Positions 62,146 through 64,000 of a stretch of 64,000 bases of DNA are shown in pieces (positions within the stretch are counted from its first letter, which is position 1; every line of letters begins with the position of its first letter). The stretch comes from Algoriphagus boritolerans DSM 17298 = JCM 18970 (GTDB lineage Bacteria > Bacteroidota > Bacteroidia > Cytophagales > Cyclobacteriaceae), in contig NZ_FNVR01000015.1 in assembly GCF_900108085.1 (NCBI RefSeq), positions 1-64,000 of the forward strand, in the 5' to 3' direction. The notes under the pieces were generated by a model. That model saw only the letters and a list, made by a program, of their open reading frames with translations. It did not search any database and was not told the origin of the DNA. A program made the position numbers and the translations under genes.

Positions 62146-64000
62146 ATGATTAAAAGTTGGAAAGTGCTGCCTCTGGCCTGGATCACGATGATAGGAATGA
62201 TACTCAGTGCGCAGGCTCAGGGTCTGAAGAAAGTGACTTTGGAGGATGTCTTCAAAAAAGGCAGGTTCAATCAAAAGTCCGTTTATGGTATCAATTGGAT
62301 GAAAGACGGGCAGTATTACAGCTCTTTGGTGCAAAGATCAGGCACCTCCACTGTGGTGAAAATCAACCTTGCAACCGGCGAAGAAGCTGGGGTTTTGCTC
62401 GATGGAAGAGCATTGGGAGTCAATTTTTCTTCCTATAGTTTCAATGCCGACGAGTCCAAAGCCCTGATCGCAACCGACGTGGAGCCAATTTATCGAAGAT
62501 CCTCCAAGGGAGTTTTTTATGTGGTAGATATGGCCTCCGGCCAAAAGCAGGAGTTGATGAACGGTGAAAAAATCTCCTATGCCACCCTTTCTCCGGACAA
62601 TGACAAAGCGGCTTTTGTCAAAGAAAACAACCTGTACCTGGTCGAGTTGGCAACCAATAAGTTAACACAAATTACGACTGACGGAGCGTGGAATAAGGTC
62701 ATCAACGGTGCTGCAGATTGGGTTTATGAGGAGGAATTTTCCATGGCCCAGGCTTTCAAGTGGTCGCCCGATGGCAAAAAGATCGCATTCCTCCGATTTG
62801 ATGAAACACAGGTACCTGAATTCAACATGCAGACCTGGGGGCCACTTTATCCCCAGGATTACAAGTTTAAGTATCCTAAAGCAGGAGAGAAAAATGCGCT
62901 CGTGAGTATTCATGTGTATGACTTATCCTCCGGGAAAACCCAAAAAATAGATGCTGGCAACGAGACTGATATTTATTTGCCACGAATCTATTGGACCAAA
63001 GACGCAAATCAATTAGCCTTTATCCGGATGAATCGTCTGCAAAACCAATTGGACCTTTTCCATGCCGATGCAACTACCGGTGAAAGCAAACTGATCATCT
63101 CCGAGACGTCCAAAACCTACGTGGATTTGGATTACAATGATGATTTGCAATACCTCAGCGACGGAAAAACCTTTATCCGAACTTCCGAGCAAGATGGCTT
63201 CAAGCACATTTATCATCACAACATGGACGGAAGTCTGATCCGTCAGATTACCTCCGGAAATTGGGAAGTGAGTTCCATGCTGGGGATCGATGAGAGGGCA
63301 AAGAAGCTTTATTTCATCTCCACTGAGGCTTCGCCTTTGGAGCGAAATTTCTATGTAATCAATCTGGATGGAAAAGGCAAAAAACTCCTTACTCCGGCCA
63401 AAGGGACTCATACGATTAACATGAGTTCGGATTATAAATTCTTTATTGATTACTACTCCACCACGGAAACTCCAGTGAAAGTGACTTTGAATGATGCAGC
63501 CGGAAAGGAGATCAAAGTTTTGGAAGACAATCAAATATTGAGAGAGCAGTTGGCAGGTTTTGCTTTGGGTAAAAAGGAATTTTTCAGCTTTCCGACTGTG
63601 GATGGAACAGAGCTAAACGGCTACATCCTCAAGCCGGCCGACTTTGACCCAACCAAGAAATATCCCGTGCTGATGTACGTCTATGGAGGTCCGGGCTCAC
63701 AAAATGTGCTGAATTCCTGGGGAGGAGCCCGGGACTTTTGGCATCAGCAACTGGCCGCTGAGGGGATTATTGTGGCCTGTGTGGACAACCGGGGAACCGG
63801 TGGCAAAGGCAGGGATTTCAAGCATTCCACGTATGCGAACCTTGGCAAATTGGAAACTATCGATCAGATCGAGGGAGCCAAGTATTTTGCCAAAATGCCT
63901 TTTGTGGATGCGTCTAGAATCGGAATTTGGGGCTGGTCGTACGGTGGCTACATGTCATCCCTTGCTCTGATGAAAGGGAATGAGGTATTCAAAACTGCCA
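62146..64000 (+). CDS. Dipeptidyl peptidase IV-type S9 peptidase (3' end outside the window)
   Basis: At least 618 residues from ATG 62146, running off the right edge with the frame still open. A signal peptide ends SAQAQG. The N-terminal beta-propeller (about 30-470) contains YEEEFSMAQAF, the DPP-IV double-glutamate motif that binds the substrate amino end, and WSPDGKKIAF repeats. The hydrolase domain has LMYVYGGPGSQ (oxyanion tyrosine) and the nucleophile elbow GWSYGGYMSS. The catalytic Asp and His lie beyond the window. It releases dipeptides with proline at position two, in the periplasm. Confidence 0.92.
   Translation, partial: MIKSWKVLPLAWITMIGMILSAQAQGLKKVTLEDVFKKGRFNQKSVYGINWMKDGQYYSSLVQRSGTSTVVKINLATGEEAGVLLDGRALGVNFSSYSFNADESKALIATDVEPIYRRSSKGVFYVVDMASGQKQELMNGEKISYATLSPDNDKAAFVKENNLYLVELATNKLTQITTDGAWNKVINGAADWVYEEEFSMAQAFKWSPDGKKIAFLRFDETQVPEFNMQTWGPLYPQDYKFKYPKAGEKNALVSIHVYDLSSGKTQKIDAGNETDIYLPRIYWTKDANQLAFIRMNRLQNQLDLFHADATTGESKLIISETSKTYVDLDYNDDLQYLSDGKTFIRTSEQDGFKHIYHHNMDGSLIRQITSGNWEVSSMLGIDERAKKLYFISTEASPLERNFYVINLDGKGKKLLTPAKGTHTINMSSDYKFFIDYYSTTETPVKVTLNDAAGKEIKVLEDNQILREQLAGFALGKKEFFSFPTVDGTELNGYILKPADFDPTKKYPVLMYVYGGPGSQNVLNSWGGARDFWHQQLAAEGIIVACVDNRGTGGKGRDFKHSTYANLGKLETIDQIEGAKYFAKMPFVDASRIGIWGWSYGGYMSSLALMKGNEVFKTA

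Noticed and set aside
1..64000. tRNA or rRNA genes
   Set aside because: I saw no conserved tRNA or rRNA sequence in the gaps, though a covariance search was not possible here.

Overview
The window reads as chromosome of a Bacteroidota member of the Cytophagales/Cyclobacteriaceae type; Algoriphagus and relatives are my best guess. Reasons: promoters of the Bacteroidota form (TTTG near -33, TAnnTTTG near -7), almost no Shine-Dalgarno sites, many short lipoproteins, an OMP_b-brl-type outer-membrane protein, a remnant of a type IX secretion C-terminal domain, a YtxJ-type bacillithiol protein, DUF4403, and the kynurenine route. No rRNA, tRNA or CRISPR was seen.

Layout. 0-3.5 kb: the end of an ISL3-type insertion sequence sits in a broken lipoprotein gene with an HExxH metallopeptidase motif (copy 1), followed by a two-gene operon with an M19 dipeptidase. 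3.9-7.2 kb: kynurenine-to-quinolinate operon (3-hydroxyanthranilate dioxygenase, kynureninase, kynurenine monooxygenase), then a RelB/ParE-like toxin-antitoxin pair. 7.9-11 kb: ruvB, an ApbE-type flavin transferase, a ZIP metal transporter. 11.2-17.8 kb: acetate module (DUF4212 subunit, sodium:solute symporter, acetyl-CoA synthetase, cNMP/CBS/DUF294 regulator, DEDD exonuclease). 17.8-26.7 kb: DUF4403 lipoprotein, YtxJ, a large outer-membrane beta-barrel protein, a second HExxH lipoprotein locus (copy 2, frameshifted), a fasciclin protein, pheS.

26.8-36.7 kb: an IS110-family element, then a sugar region: SMP-30 lactonase, TIM-barrel isomerase, zinc alcohol dehydrogenase, an internally deleted HUMPS protein, a LacI regulator, an amylosucrase-like GH13 enzyme and an SLC45/GPH-type sugar transporter. 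36.9-45.2 kb is a worn region: truncated and frameshifted lipoprotein genes, a partial duplication of an amidohydrolase, a subtilase missing its middle, several palindromic repeats, and a six-hairpin array, alongside intact M19 dipeptidase, RsmI-like methyltransferase, amidohydrolase and alpha/beta hydrolase genes.

45.3-64 kb is mainly housekeeping: pdxJ, a YqeY protein, cvpA, a TrpG/PabA amidotransferase, a dead AAA ATPase gene, lolA, ftsK, pyrD, coaX, a GNAT enzyme, a beta-propeller lipoprotein, a pseudouridine synthase, a SixA-like phosphatase, the glycerol set glpD-glpK-glpF, ddl, and the start of a DPP-IV-type peptidase cut by the window edge.

The most unusual signal is the pair of paralogous HExxH lipoprotein loci in opposite orientation about 21 kb apart. 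They share a terminator-leader-gene block. In both, a conserved ATG is out of frame with the gene across a poly-C tract, and both are broken further downstream. The GAA-loop hairpin array at 44.9-45.2 kb and the IS110 element with structured flanks are the other main items.
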